Shown here one piece after another: positions 53,020-62,517 of a stretch of 64,000 nucleotides of DNA. This DNA comes from Paraburkholderia sp. FT54 (lineage in GTDB: Bacteria > Pseudomonadota > Gammaproteobacteria > Burkholderiales > Burkholderiaceae), in NCBI RefSeq assembly GCF_031585635.1, contig NZ_CP134197.1:496001-560000 (forward strand), written 5' to 3'. The stretch's first letter is position 1. Each line of letters opens with the position of its first letter. A model generated the notes under the pieces. It ran no database searches. It was not told where the DNA came from and saw nothing but the letters and a program-made list of their open reading frames with translations. Both the position numbers and the translations under genes were made by a program.

Positions 53020-53679
53020 ATGAATTACGCCACCCTGGCAGCGCCCGGCCGAGAAATGTCCACGGCGGACGCGCTGACATTGATGCACGTACCGGCAAAG
53101 TTCGATGTAACCAAATGGCCCCGGGAAGTCGAAGCGTTTCTCCACAAGACCACTAACGCTCATCACCGAGCCATGCTAAAGAACTACTTCCGCCATTTGC
53201 TGCTGGAAGTAGCGGGTTACTGGGATCAAATCATCGTCCCCGAACTCACGGTCGACGAACCCATGTACCGCGTCGGTGATCGGCGTCAGATGCATGTTCT
53301 GACGGGCAAGGCAGCCGTGGAAGGTTTCTATCGCGAAGCCGCCGAAACGCGCCAGAACGTGATGGGCGCTAGGACCATGAACATGGGTGTCGACGACTAC
53401 GGCATCACCACCGAAGCCGTGTGGACGCACGTCGTGCCTGGGGTGTGCCTGCAGGACCATGGCATCAACGCCGACCCCGCGGCGCATTACCTGATGACGC
53501 ACCACCTCTTCCAGATCTTCACGTATACAAACGAACCAAAACCAAAACTCATCGCGGAGCGTATCTACGACGACCCCGAGAGTTACACCTACGAAAAGCT
53601 TGCACCCACCGATGTCGTCACGCCGGAGATCGCTCGTGAACTTCTCGCCCCTTTCCTCGCTCGGGCCACTCTGGACTGA
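53020..53679 (+). CDS. unrecognised 219-residue protein linked to the hydrolase
   Basis: AGGAG precedes the ATG at 53020, 113 bp after the hydrolase. The protein has a His-rich start (KTTNAHHRAMLKNYFRHLLLE), a central stretch resembling SnoaL/NTF2-like folds (MHVLTGKAAVEGFYREAA, VWTHVVPGVCLQDHGI), and HYLMTHHLFQIFTYTNEPKPK. A small-molecule-binding or aromatic-degradation accessory role is suggested by context only. Confidence 0.65.
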   Translation: MNYATLAAPGREMSTADALTLMHVPAKFDVTKWPREVEAFLHKTTNAHHRAMLKNYFRHLLLEVAGYWDQIIVPELTVDEPMYRVGDRRQMHVLTGKAAVEGFYREAAETRQNVMGARTMNMGVDDYGITTEAVWTHVVPGVCLQDHGINADPAAHYLMTHHLFQIFTYTNEPKPKLIAERIYDDPESYTYEKLAPTDVVTPEIARELLAPFLARATLD

Positions 53680-53770
53680 TGCACCATCATGATGGGCTCC
53701 TGATCTCCGATCAAGCTGCTAGCAAAGTAGGGAAAGGGGGTTAGGTAGGCATGCGGCGCGAAGTCATACG

Positions 53771-54712
53771 TCAATGAGGCGCGGCGAATTCGTCGATCTT
53801 TGCAGCTGGAGATAGCGCGAACGATGCCCGCATATCTCGAGCCTCATCGGCCGGAGAGCGCCCGAAAAACCGCTTGAACTCACGACTGAACTGCGAGGGA
53901 CTTTCGTAACCGACGCGCGCCGACGCGGACGCGGCAGTCAAGCCGTCGCGAATCATCAGCAAGCGCGCCTGATGCAGACGCGTCGATTTGATGTATTGAA
54001 TCGGAGAGGTCAGTGTGACGGTTCTGAAGTTGACATGAAACGCGGGAACGCTCATCCCTGCCTCTTCCGCGAGACTACTCACATCTAAGGACTGCGCAAA
54101 GTCGGAGTGGATTCGCCGCAGTGCTTTCGCGACCCTGCCGAAACGGCCCTGATGCGCGAGCGCAGCTCTCATTGCTCCACCTCGTTCCCCGATCAACACC
54201 CGGTAGCAGATTTCCCTCACGATTGAAGGCCCCAGCACTTCGGCGTCCAGGGGCGAACTCAAGGCCTGGAGCAAGCGCAAGGTCGCTTCGGCCAGGTTTC
54301 CCTCGAGCGGCGTCGATACGATCCCTAGCGGAATGCCTTGCTGATGGCGTCCGGAACGATCGATCACCAGAATCAGGTCCGTCAGTTCGATCAGATCAAG
54401 GCGCAAACTCACGGCCAGCATCGGCTCGGCCTCGCTCGCTTCAGTTTCAGTCGAGAACGGCAGCGGCACGGACAGGATCAGATAGTGCTGGGCGTCATAC
54501 ACGTACACCTCTTCGCCCAGAAAACCTAACTTGCGCCCCTGACACACGATCACGATGCTCGGCTCGTACAAAACGGGGGTAAGTCCCAGCGGCCGGTTGG
54601 AGCGCATGAACCGCACACCCTCCAGCGCGGACTGCGTGTACCCCTCATTCGGCGCCAGACGCTGAAGCAGGTTCACCATTCTTGCAGAAACAGCGTTGCG
54701 GGCAGCCGTCAC
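53771..54712 (-). CDS. AraC-family regulator with AraC_N cupin-like domain
   Basis: A 313-residue regulator. An N-terminal AraC_N domain (MRSNRPLGLTPVLYEPSIVIVCQGRK, then LAVSLRLD) is followed by two helix-turn-helices (SLAEEAGMSVPAFHVNFRTVT and GYESPSQFSREFKRFFGRSP). This architecture is common beside SDR and aldo-keto reductase genes. It is divergent from three SDR genes and is their likely activator. The intergenic 54713-54978 stretch carries no gene. Confidence 0.93.
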   Translation of the reverse strand: MTAARNAVSARMVNLLQRLAPNEGYTQSALEGVRFMRSNRPLGLTPVLYEPSIVIVCQGRKLGFLGEEVYVYDAQHYLILSVPLPFSTETEASEAEPMLAVSLRLDLIELTDLILVIDRSGRHQQGIPLGIVSTPLEGNLAEATLRLLQALSSPLDAEVLGPSIVREICYRVLIGERGGAMRAALAHQGRFGRVAKALRRIHSDFAQSLDVSSLAEEAGMSVPAFHVNFRTVTLTSPIQYIKSTRLHQARLLMIRDGLTAASASARVGYESPSQFSREFKRFFGRSPADEARDMRASFALSPAAKIDEFAAPH

Positions 54713-54978
54713 GAGGACTCCTCTTTCACTGGGTCTGGTGAAGGAATTCTACTGGATACGACCGCCTCGCAGCATCCACTTCAATAGGAATAGGCAAACC
54801 CGCGATTGTCGCGTGTATTCGCGCGCAGGTTCTCGGCTCATAAGATGGGTCATCGGCTGGACGGTGCAGCCGGAGCGCCCGGGAGACCCCGCCGCGATTG
54901 CCCTGCCGCTTCGTGCGCAGACTTCGTAGCGTCTCCCTCGAACAACCCTGTACAGATTATCGAAACGGAGAACGCAAC

Positions 54979-55719
54979 ATGACGACGCAATCCAACCAAC
55001 CCAAAGTCATCCTCATCACCGGGGCAAGCAGCGGTATCGGTGAAGCGGTGGTCCGACTGCTTGCCGCCCAGGGGCACCATCTGGTGATCGGCGCGCGGCG
55101 CACGGAACGGCTCGCGACGCTGGCCGAAGAAATCCAGGCCAGCGGCGGCTCGGTTCGCTATCAGGCACTCGACGTCACATCAAGCACCAGCGTTGGCGCT
55201 TTCGCCCAGTTCGCACTGGACACCTTCGGCCGTATCGACGTGATCGTCAACAACGCCGGCGTAATGCCGTTGTCGCCCTTAAGCGCGATCAAAGTGAACG
55301 AATGGGATCGCATGATCGATGTGAACATCCGTGGCGTGCTGCACGGCATTGCGGCGGTCCTGCCGACCATGGAGCGCCAGGGGTTCGGCCAGATCATCAA
55401 TATTTCCTCGATCGGCGGTCTGTCCGTCACACCGACAGCCGCCGTGTACTGCGCGACCAAGTTCGCCGTACGGGCCATCTCGGACGGCCTGCGGCAGGAA
55501 ACCGACAAGGTGCGCGTGACCGTGATCTGCCCAGGCGTCGTGGAGTCGGAGCTGGCCGACTCGATCTCCGACGACACCGCGCGGGCAGCCATGCGCGACT
55601 TCCGCCGCATCGCCCTGACGTCGGACGCCATTGCGCGCTCGATCGCCTATGCAATCGAGCAGCCGGCAGATGTCGATGTCAGCGAAATCGTCGTACGTCC
55701 GACGGCGAGCCCTTTCTAA
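54979..55719 (+). CDS. short-chain dehydrogenase/reductase (first of three)
   Basis: A 246-residue SDR from ATG 54979; the frame upstream to 54898 lacks support. GASSGIGEAVV, NNAGVM, SSIGG and YCATKFAVR give the full active site; the Arg pair in GARRTERL favours NADPH. It lies directly downstream of the divergent AraC gene. Substrate unknown. Confidence 0.92.
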   Translation: MTTQSNQPKVILITGASSGIGEAVVRLLAAQGHHLVIGARRTERLATLAEEIQASGGSVRYQALDVTSSTSVGAFAQFALDTFGRIDVIVNNAGVMPLSPLSAIKVNEWDRMIDVNIRGVLHGIAAVLPTMERQGFGQIINISSIGGLSVTPTAAVYCATKFAVRAISDGLRQETDKVRVTVICPGVVESELADSISDDTARAAMRDFRRIALTSDAIARSIAYAIEQPADVDVSEIVVRPTASPF

Positions 55720-55747
55720 CGATTCCCACCTCCAAGGAAAATTCACC

Positions 55748-56509
55748 ATGACTTCACATGCATCCCCTGACCAGCCGTTCGCCGGCAAGGTCGCCATCGT
55801 CACCGGTGCAGCAAGCGGCATCGGCCTTGCCACCACGGAGCTACTCCAGGCGCAAGGCGCCAGCGTGATTGCTGTCGGGCGCGGCGCCAACGTCGAAGCG
55901 CTCGCCCGTCCGGGGATCGTCCCGCTCATTGCGGACGTCGCGCATGAGGAAAGTGCGGTGCGCGCCGTATCCACCGCGATGGAACGCTTCGGCAAGCTGG
56001 ACATTCTGGTCAACAACGCCGCGATCATCATTAACAAGCCGGTCGTCGACATGACGCTCGACGACTGGAACGGCATTCAGGCGGTCAATTCAACCGGTGC
56101 GTTCCTGTTCTCGCGCGAGGCAATGCGCGCAATGATGCCGGCGAAGACTGGTGCAATCGTGAACGTGGGCTCATATGCGTGCTATCAGGCGTTTCCGCTT
56201 ATCGCCGCCTATGCGGCATCTAAAGGTGCACTCGCCCAGTTGACGCGGGCTATGTCGCTCGAAGCTATCGATCACGGCATTCGTGTCAATGCGGTGGGGT
56301 CCGGCGATGCTGTGACGAACATCACGAACCACCTCCACGAGGATGGCCCAGCCTTCCTTGCCGAACACGGCAAGAATGCGCCCATCAAACGGGCGGCCGA
56401 CCCGCGGGAGATTGCTGAAGTGATCGTCTTTCTGGCATCCGAGAAAGCTAGCTACATTGTCGGCGCGGTTGTGATGGCGGATGGCGGCATGAGCGTGGCG
56501 CTCAAGTAA
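55748..56509 (+). CDS. short-chain dehydrogenase/reductase (second of three)
   Basis: A 253-residue SDR from ATG 55748; an earlier frame overlaps the previous gene. TGAASGIGLATTE, NNAA in LVNNAAIIINK, catalytic Ser in VGSYACYQ and YAASKGAL are visible. C-terminal VGAVVMADGGMSV is typical. It starts 28 bp after the first SDR, so one transcript is likely. NNAA in place of NNAG is mildly unusual. Confidence 0.9.
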   Translation: MTSHASPDQPFAGKVAIVTGAASGIGLATTELLQAQGASVIAVGRGANVEALARPGIVPLIADVAHEESAVRAVSTAMERFGKLDILVNNAAIIINKPVVDMTLDDWNGIQAVNSTGAFLFSREAMRAMMPAKTGAIVNVGSYACYQAFPLIAAYAASKGALAQLTRAMSLEAIDHGIRVNAVGSGDAVTNITNHLHEDGPAFLAEHGKNAPIKRAADPREIAEVIVFLASEKASYIVGAVVMADGGMSVALK

Positions 56510-56582
56510 GCACCTTGGCTGCATTCTTGTGAATCATTCCTCCCATTTAACTTTGCAATACTAATTTATCAACGAAACTATC

Positions 56583-57431
56583 GTGAACAATTCTGCGAAA
56601 ATCTGGTTTGTCACCGGCGCATCGAAAGGCGTCGGCCAACGGCTCGTGCGGCATCTCATCGCGCGTGGTGATCGCGTCGCCGCGACCTCGCGAACCGTGG
56701 CGTCGCTAACCGAGGCAATCGGCCCGGCCTCCGGGCAGTTTCTTCCGCTGCAAGTGGATCTGACCAATGACCAGAGCGTGCGCTTGGCCATCGCGCAAAC
56801 CATCAAGACTTTCGGCAAGATCGATGTGATCGTCAATAACGCCGGATACGCCCAACAGGGAACCGTCGAAGCCCTCTCGGACGAGGAGCTTCGGCAAAAC
56901 TTCGACGTCAACCTGTTCGCGCCGCTGACCGTACTGCGACACGCACTCCCTCATCTGCGCAAGCAGCGCGGTGGACATGTCATCAACATCGCTTCGATCG
57001 TCGGTTACCAGGGCGGCTACGCCGGCTGGGGCAGCTATGTGGCGAGCAAGTTCGCGCTCGCCGGCCTGACCGAATCGCTCGCGGCCGAGGTGGCCGAGTT
57101 CGGCATCAAGGCGACGGTGGTATACCCCGGGCCGGTGCGCACGGAGTTCTTGTCGAGCGGCGCGCTGGCGGTGGCCAAACGCCAGATTGATGAATACACC
57201 GAAGCCAAGACGTCGCTCGATCTGCACCTGGGTACGCTGCATGGTCGTCAGGCCGGCGATCCGGAAAAGCTGGCCATGTTGATCATGCAGGCCGTGGATG
57301 TTGCCGAACCACCGTTGCACCTGTTCGCCGGCAAGATCGCCAACGAACTGGCAGCGCAAAAAGCCGCGGCGGTCCAACGCGACCTTGACGCGTGGAGAGG
57401 CTCATCCGAAGCAACGGACTTTGCCGAGTAA
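56583..57431 (+). CDS. short-chain dehydrogenase/reductase (third of three)
   Basis: A 282-residue SDR of the oxidoreductase type with extended C-terminus, starting at a GTG (56583). TGASKGVGQRLVR, NNAGYAQQG, ASIVGYQGG and YVASKFALAG give the active site; SRTVASL favours NADP. It ends in a strong hairpin. Third gene of the AraC-linked cluster, which probably reduces a set of related carbonyl compounds. Confidence 0.92.
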   Translation: MNNSAKIWFVTGASKGVGQRLVRHLIARGDRVAATSRTVASLTEAIGPASGQFLPLQVDLTNDQSVRLAIAQTIKTFGKIDVIVNNAGYAQQGTVEALSDEELRQNFDVNLFAPLTVLRHALPHLRKQRGGHVINIASIVGYQGGYAGWGSYVASKFALAGLTESLAAEVAEFGIKATVVYPGPVRTEFLSSGALAVAKRQIDEYTEAKTSLDLHLGTLHGRQAGDPEKLAMLIMQAVDVAEPPLHLFAGKIANELAAQKAAAVQRDLDAWRGSSEATDFAE

Positions 57432-57438
57432 CTTGAGA

Positions 57439-57472
57439 ACCGAGCGGCGCCCATCGCTGGGCGCAGCTCGGT
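57439..57472 (+). terminator. terminator of the SDR cluster
   Basis: ACCGAGC and GCTCGGT (57439-57445, 57466-57472) enclose CGCCCA and TGGGCG (57448-57453, 57458-57463) around a TCGC loop, eight bases after the SDR stop. A 13-pair stem with a small internal loop. It is followed by CTGAGAAATTC, without a long T-tract. Confidence 0.65.
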
Positions 57473-58014
57473 CTGAGAAATTCGATGTTCAAGGAAATGG
57501 CGAACAAAGAGGCCTGTCAGTGGCGTTGTCAGGTTGCTGGCCCGGTCACGTAAGATGGCGTGATGAAGAAATCGAAATTGCTCTATCACGGTCACCGTTT
57601 CCCAGCCGAGGTCATCAGTTGCGCTGTGCGCTGGTATTAATATGACTTCCGCTTTCAGTTGAGCTTGCGCGACATCGAGGAACTGCTCTTCGAGCGCGGG
57701 GTGACCGTGACATACGAGACAATCCGATGCTGGTGCGATAAGTTTGGCAAGGGCTTCGCTGACCAGCTCAAAGCTGCGCGATGCAAGCCGGGTAGCACAT
57801 GGCACCTCGACGAGATGTTCGTCACGCTGCGTGGCGAACCGCACCTGCTGTGGCGTGCGGTCGACGAGCATGGCGCCGAACTCGACATCTTGCTACAAAA
57901 GCGGCGCGACAAAGCCCCGGCCAAACGTTTCTTCGAGCGTGTGCTGCGCTCGAACCCGGTACCGCGTAAGATCGTCACCGATCAGTTGCGCAGCTATCTA
58001 TAAGGAGCTTCCGT

Positions 58015-58325
58015 TTCTTGCAAGCTGGGTTTAATACGGCATGCGTCGAATCCTGTGTTGTCAGCGCGTGCACGGAAGCATGAGGGCAGACGAGGCAGAC
58101 TGCAAACCTATAAACGGCCTGTTTGGGCGCTGTGATTGCTGCGCCCGGGCCCGGATAGTAACCGCACAGCGGGACTCCATTCCGGCGACGGCGAATACAA
58201 GAACTGTAGCGCCTGATAGCTGCTCGAGTTCGCCCGCTGTCGGTCTGACCTGTCGCTATCCCTGCGTGATTCGTGCTGCGCCTGGAAGTCAATTCATGGT
58301 GGCATTGCACTTTCTGTTCTGTAGT
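58015..58325 (-). ncRNA. candidate guide (seek/bridge) RNA region of the IS1111-type element
   Basis: Non-coding 3' end of the element on the transposase strand, where IS1111-group elements encode their target-specifying RNA. It contains GCAGCTATC on the minus strand (58215-58223), identical to the nine bases left of the insertion point (57990-57998). Plus-strand TCCGGCG (near 58191) and GCTATCC (near 58255) also match the joined target. RNA existence and boundaries are inferred. Confidence 0.4.
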
Positions 58326-59387
58326 TCATGCGTGCGCCGCCATTGCATTGCGGGCGGGCGCATGGGATGGATCGAAGCGTTCGTCCCTGGCCAATACGGC
58401 CCAGAGGATGCGAGCGTGCTTGTTGGCAACCGCGACCAGCGTCTTATAGTAGCCAATACGCGCATGCAGCTGGACGATCCAGCGCGAGAGCCGGTCATCG
58501 CGTCGGTGCGCTGTGAGAATGGCCGATCGGGCGCCCTGGAACAGGAGCGTGCGCAGATAGTCGCTGCCCTGTTTGGTGATCCGGCCGAGCCGCTGTTTGC
58601 CGCCGCTGCTGTTCTGTTTGGGAACGAGGCCGATCCAGGCGGCCATCTGCCGGCCGTTTCTGAACTGACGGGCGTTGACCACGGTCGCTACGACGGCAGA
58701 TGCGGTGATTCGGCCCACGCCACATATGGCCATACAGCGCTGCGTCTGTGGATCGTGACTGGCGTGTTCGGTGATCTGCCGGTCTAGCCAACCGATTTGC
58801 TCATCCAGCGCCTGCCATTAGGCCCAGCCATGCATCAGCGCCTGACGGGCCGGACCGGCGAGTTCGTTATTGCCATCCTCAACACGGTCAACGAAATGGC
58901 TTCGGAACCGACCGATGCCTTGCGGCAGGAAGACGCCGAACTCGGCTAGCAGGCCTCGCAAGCGATTCACGAGCGCCGTGCGTTCCTCCACGAAACCGGT
59001 GCGCATGCGGTGAAGGACCAGCACGCTTTGCTGCGCGGCTGACTTGACCGGCACGAAACGCATGTGTGGGCGGCTGGCTGCCTCGCAGATCGCTTCAGCA
59101 TCGAGGGCGTCATTTTTGACGCCAGCGCCACCTTTGCGGTAAGGCACCGCAAATTGCGGGGGAATCAGCCGCGCGTCGTGCCCGACACCGCGGAGCTTGC
59201 GCGCCCAATAGTGCGCAGCGCTGCACGCCTCCATCGCCACCAGACAGGGGGCAAGGTTGGCAAACCAGCTCATGAAATTCTCACGCGCAATGGCCTTCCG
59301 TACCACAACATGTTCACCAGCATCGACCGCGTGGATCTGCATGACATTTTTGGCAAGATCAACACCAACACGGGTAATCGCGTTCAT
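58326..59387 (-). pseudogene. IS110-family transposase with one in-frame stop
   Basis: From ATG 59387 (AAGGGGAAAG upstream) to the stop at 58326, one frame with a single TAA at 58818-58820 (ALMHGWA-stop-WQALDEQIGW). The N-terminal RuvC-like DEDD part (GVDLAKNVMQIHAV, VAMEACSAAHYW, KNDALDAEAI) and C-terminal transposase domain with the conserved Ser (GLVPKQNSSGGKQRLGRI, SDYLRTLLFQGARS) are both complete. About 353 codons. Inactive as read unless the stop is suppressed. Confidence 0.82.
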
Positions 59388-59839
59388 GACTTTCCCCTTC
59401 CACAGATGAGCAACGGCTATCATGATGGCACCAGGAGGCGCAGGCGCCACAGGGACGGGAGCTCCTTACCAATTCCGGCGGCAAAAGCGGTGATCCCGGA
59501 ACTTGCGAACGTGAAGCACGTGTTCGTCAAAGCGGCCGCCCGACTGAACAACCGCGCAGAGAACAGCCACCAACCAACGCGCGAACGCGAGCGTCGCATG
59601 CACGGCTTTCGCGACCCGAAACGCACACAGAAATTTCTCTCGTGCTTCGGGCCGATCAGGCAACACTTCGCGCTCAAGCGGCATCTGCTGCGCGCTTCAC
59701 TCTATCGCAAACAGCTCGCGGCGCGATTCGTTGCCTGGTGCGAACTCACCAAAGTCACCCAAAATCCGTCCTACGCGTTCTGAGGGACGCTTTTTCCTGC
59801 CGTCTTTCCGCCTCAGTCTCGATAAGTTGACAGAGCCCT

Positions 59840-60534
59840 CTACAGGACTCGGTTAATGGCTCGCCTCGATCGGAGGGCGCGGAGGCTGGGTAATGGAAGT
59901 TTGAACCATCAGCGTCGGCGGCGGTGGAATGTCTTCTCCGCAAACACGGACGAGACGTTCGAGCGGCCACTTGAACGTGCCGTCGAAGGCCCGAATCTGG
60001 CCCAACCAGGAAGTACGGGGCACCGCTGCAAACTGCTGCGGCCGGCCTCGGCCAACTTCCGTGGTCGACCCACTTCGGCCCTTCGACCGCCGCTTACGAA
60101 GGTCCGCACATCGACAGGCAGCAGCCGATCGCCTGTGACCTAACATGTGTGGCTCACTGCACTCCGCCGCTTCGCACAGAGCCGGCAAAATCTGCGGCGC
60201 GAAATTGCGGTGGGCATGTCACCACCACGTCCATGGAAGTTTCAGATTCATTACGGGTATAGCGTTCGCGTAATGCAGACCATAAATAAGTTTTACTTTC
60301 CGATTTTCCGTCGCGCCGCCATTGTGTGAGCCAGACAGCCCGTCTATAGACACAATTCATGCGCTGCGCAGCCGTATCCATGGAAAACGTGGCTATCTCT
60401 TGAGATGACCATTTCTTAAGATTCCTTAAGAAATCGTTCGTTGATCGTCATCGTTCAGGAGCGGGGAGAAACTTCAGCACTCGGCCGATCCCTGGACCGA
60501 CTGTCGGGCCAATAAACGGAAAGGAGACAGATCG
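59840..60534. other. gene-free stretch of about 700 bp
   Basis: Between the IS6 end and the lipoprotein gene. Open frames on both strands lack domains or ribosome-binding sites. The only notable structure is the palindrome at 60411-60434. Confidence 0.5.
60411..60434. promoter_or_regulatory. perfect inverted repeat before the lipoprotein gene
   Basis: ATTTCTTAAG (60411-60420) and CTTAAGAAAT (60425-60434) around ATTC, about 100 bp before the start. A smaller TCTCTTGAGA symmetry precedes it. Likely a regulator-binding site; the regulator is not in the window. Confidence 0.4.
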
Positions 60535-61656
60535 ATGGAAAAGCGCCTGATGACCTTGATGTTGCTCACTGCGGCCGCATTGGCCGGCTGCGGAGGTGGA
60601 GATAACGTCAGTGCACCGACACCGCCAAAGCTACTGACGAACATCGCCGTGCCCAATGCTTCGAGCCCACCATTCAGTTTCGACATCGGCTACGTCGAGG
60701 CCGGCAAGTACTTCCTTACCGATCGTAATAACAAAGCAGTCGATGTCGTGGACACCAAATCGAACACGTTGATCGCACAGATCCCGGGGCCATTCGTCGG
60801 TGCTGGCTCCACAACAAATGAGTCCGGTCCCGACGGAATTGTAGGCATTACCGGCACGAACACGATCTTTGTCGGCGACGTCGACTCAGTTAAGGTGATC
60901 GATACGGCTGCGCAAAAGACGGTCAACACAATCGCCATCAGCAATTCCGGATCGCGCGTCGATGAGGGCTGCTACGATCCTGACGATCATCTCGTGATGT
61001 ATGCTAGTCCCGGAGACTCGCCGCCTTTCGTCACGTTCATTTCCACGCTGACACAAAAGGCGGTGGTAAAGCTTCCTTTCAACGGTTCGTCTGGGCTCGA
61101 AGCGTGCACATATGATCCTGCCTCGAAGAGCTTTTTGATCAACAATGACGGGACCTCTGGCAATCCGGATGGCGAGCTCGACGTTATCACCGCCAGTTCT
61201 ATAGTGGCGGGCAGTCCTTCTGTCAGCAAATCGTTTCCACTAGGGAAATGCGGACCGACGGGCATCGTGCTTGGCCCGAATAACGACGTGCTCGTTGGAT
61301 GCGATCCGCCGGCCGGCGACCCGCTCATCACGCTGATCCTCGATCGTGCGAGTGGCGCAATTCAAGCCAGCCTGCCATTTGGCGGGGTGGACCAGGTCAA
61401 TTACGATCCGGCTTCCAACCGCTATTTCCTGCCGGCCCGGCATTACGTCACGAGCGGTACCGCTGCAGCTTCAGGATTTAGCCCGCAGATGGGCGTAATC
61501 GATGGCGCGTCACGGCAGCTGCTCTTTAAGATTCCGGTGGGTACAGGGGCGCATTCTGTCGCCATCGACAGCACACTTGGGCAAGTGTATGTGCCGTTCC
61601 AGCCCGGCGCGGCAGGATTCCCCAACGGCGGCATCTCGGTGTTCTCGACCCGCTAG
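60535..61656 (+). CDS. beta-propeller-like lipoprotein of unknown function
   Basis: A 373-residue lipoprotein with AAGGAGA before its ATG. The signal peptide ends in the lipobox LAGC (Cys19), with GGG after it, so it is anchored to a membrane facing the periplasm or cell surface. The mature protein has repeated blade-like stretches (NKAVDVVDTKSNTLIAQI, DVDSVKVIDTAAQKTVNTI, MGVIDGASRQLLFKIPVG) like YVTN-type beta-propellers. Cysteines in DEGCYDP, EACTYDP, GKCGP and VGCDPP may form disulfides. A binding rather than enzymatic role is likely. Confidence 0.8.
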   Translation: MEKRLMTLMLLTAAALAGCGGGDNVSAPTPPKLLTNIAVPNASSPPFSFDIGYVEAGKYFLTDRNNKAVDVVDTKSNTLIAQIPGPFVGAGSTTNESGPDGIVGITGTNTIFVGDVDSVKVIDTAAQKTVNTIAISNSGSRVDEGCYDPDDHLVMYASPGDSPPFVTFISTLTQKAVVKLPFNGSSGLEACTYDPASKSFLINNDGTSGNPDGELDVITASSIVAGSPSVSKSFPLGKCGPTGIVLGPNNDVLVGCDPPAGDPLITLILDRASGAIQASLPFGGVDQVNYDPASNRYFLPARHYVTSGTAAASGFSPQMGVIDGASRQLLFKIPVGTGAHSVAIDSTLGQVYVPFQPGAAGFPNGGISVFSTR

Positions 61657-61890
61657 TCTTCCGATATGGGTCATAGTCTGGCGGCCCGACTTGGATGACG
61701 ATTGTCACAGACATCTTTCAACAATGGTTGGATCGGCGCTCCCACCAACGCTTCACGATCTGACGGGTTACGGGTCTGGAGCGCTGGTGGTGACCGTCCT
61801 TCATCGTAGCTGGAACGGTCGTTCGCAGGCGCATCCTACATGGCTCACTTTGGCCGGCCAGTGTCCCCTTACTGTCCGGCCGATCGTGGC

Positions 61891-62517
61891 TTAAGCCTCC
61901 GTCTGTTCTGCCATCTCGAGCGCATCGTCGACCTCGATGCCGAGATATCGCACTGTACTTTCCAATTTCGCGTGGCCGAGTAGCAGCTGTACCGCCCGCA
62001 AGTTTTTCGTGCGGCGGTACATTAGCGACGCTTTGGTTCGCCGCATGGCGTGCGTCCCGTATGCCGTATCGTCAAGCCCGATCGAACCTATCCAGCGATG
62101 CACCAGGCGGGCGTATTGACGCGTCGAAAGGTGCGGCGATCCGTGAATGCGACTCGGGAACAGAAAATCGGAAGGCGACAGTCTCGCTAACTTGATCCAG
62201 GCTTCCGTGCTATCTCGGGTTAGCTCGGTGATTTCGAACTGAACCGGCCATTGCGTCTTCTGCTGCATGACCATTGCCCGTGAAGCAACGCGCTGACCAA
62301 GGCAGATATCACGTACTCGCAGTTTGGTCAGATCGCATGCTCTCAACTTGCTGTCGATGGCCAGATTAAACATCGCAAGATCGCGGGTTCTTGCCGCCAG
62401 TTGCAGACGGATCCGGATCGCCCAGATCTCTTTCAGTTTCAGCGGTGGCTTCTGCCCCGTCAACTTGCCATTATTCCAGGGCACATGCGCCGCACTGAGA
62501 ACGGTAGTTGCGTCCAT
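61891..62517 (-). CDS. minimal tyrosine recombinase/integrase
   Basis: A 208-residue recombinase with AAAGGAG before its ATG. It has the complete active site: Arg in SKLRACDLTKL, Lys in MQQKTQWP, THAMRRTKASL (HxxR), LLGHAKLESTVRYLGI with His and Tyr. It lacks a normal N-terminal core-binding domain, being nearly only the catalytic domain. This is a known small form in Burkholderiaceae accessory regions. Intact, unlike the two other recombinases in the window. 61657-61890 shows no gene. Confidence 0.9.
   Translation of the reverse strand: MDATTVLSAAHVPWNNGKLTGQKPPLKLKEIWAIRIRLQLAARTRDLAMFNLAIDSKLRACDLTKLRVRDICLGQRVASRAMVMQQKTQWPVQFEITELTRDSTEAWIKLARLSPSDFLFPSRIHGSPHLSTRQYARLVHRWIGSIGLDDTAYGTHAMRRTKASLMYRRTKNLRAVQLLLGHAKLESTVRYLGIEVDDALEMAEQTEA

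Larger units (their letters stand above)
57999..59475 (-). mobile_element. IS110-family (IS1111-group-like) insertion sequence
   Basis: Its boundaries are deduced from the host IS6 reading frame, which is restored exactly as SYPAAKAV when 57999-59475 is removed (one-base ambiguity). Subterminal inverted repeats TAAGGAGCTTCCGT (58001-58014) and its complement at 59455-59468 (13 of 14) are the mark of the IS1111 group. The transposase gene is on the minus strand, followed by about 325 bp of non-coding DNA at its 3' side. Confidence 0.8.
57563..59783 (+). pseudogene. IS6-family transposase, interrupted by insertion and an early stop
   Basis: The first part starts at ATG 57563 (MKKSKLLYHGHRF) and has a TAA at 57638-57640, where AATATGACT looks inserted inside WYFRFQLS. 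It continues (LRDIEELLFERG, TWHLDEMFVTL, IVTDQLRSY) to 57998. The second part (AAKAVIPELANVKH, ARLNNRAENSHQPTRERER, ending SYAF) runs from 59476 to 59783 in the continuing frame. DDE residues Asp (HLDEM), Asp (VTDQL) and Glu (RAENS) are intact apart from the breaks. Dead because of the insertion, and because of the early stop even without it. Confidence 0.85.
57508..59839 (+). mobile_element. IS6-family element split by an IS110/IS1111-type element
   Basis: Imperfect 12-bp ends (57508-57519 and 59828-59839, 9 of 12 matching, with CTGTCA inner core) flank an IS6-family transposase gene broken at 57998/59476 by a 1477-bp second element. Without the insert this IS would be about 855 bp, normal for IS6. 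Confidence 0.7.
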
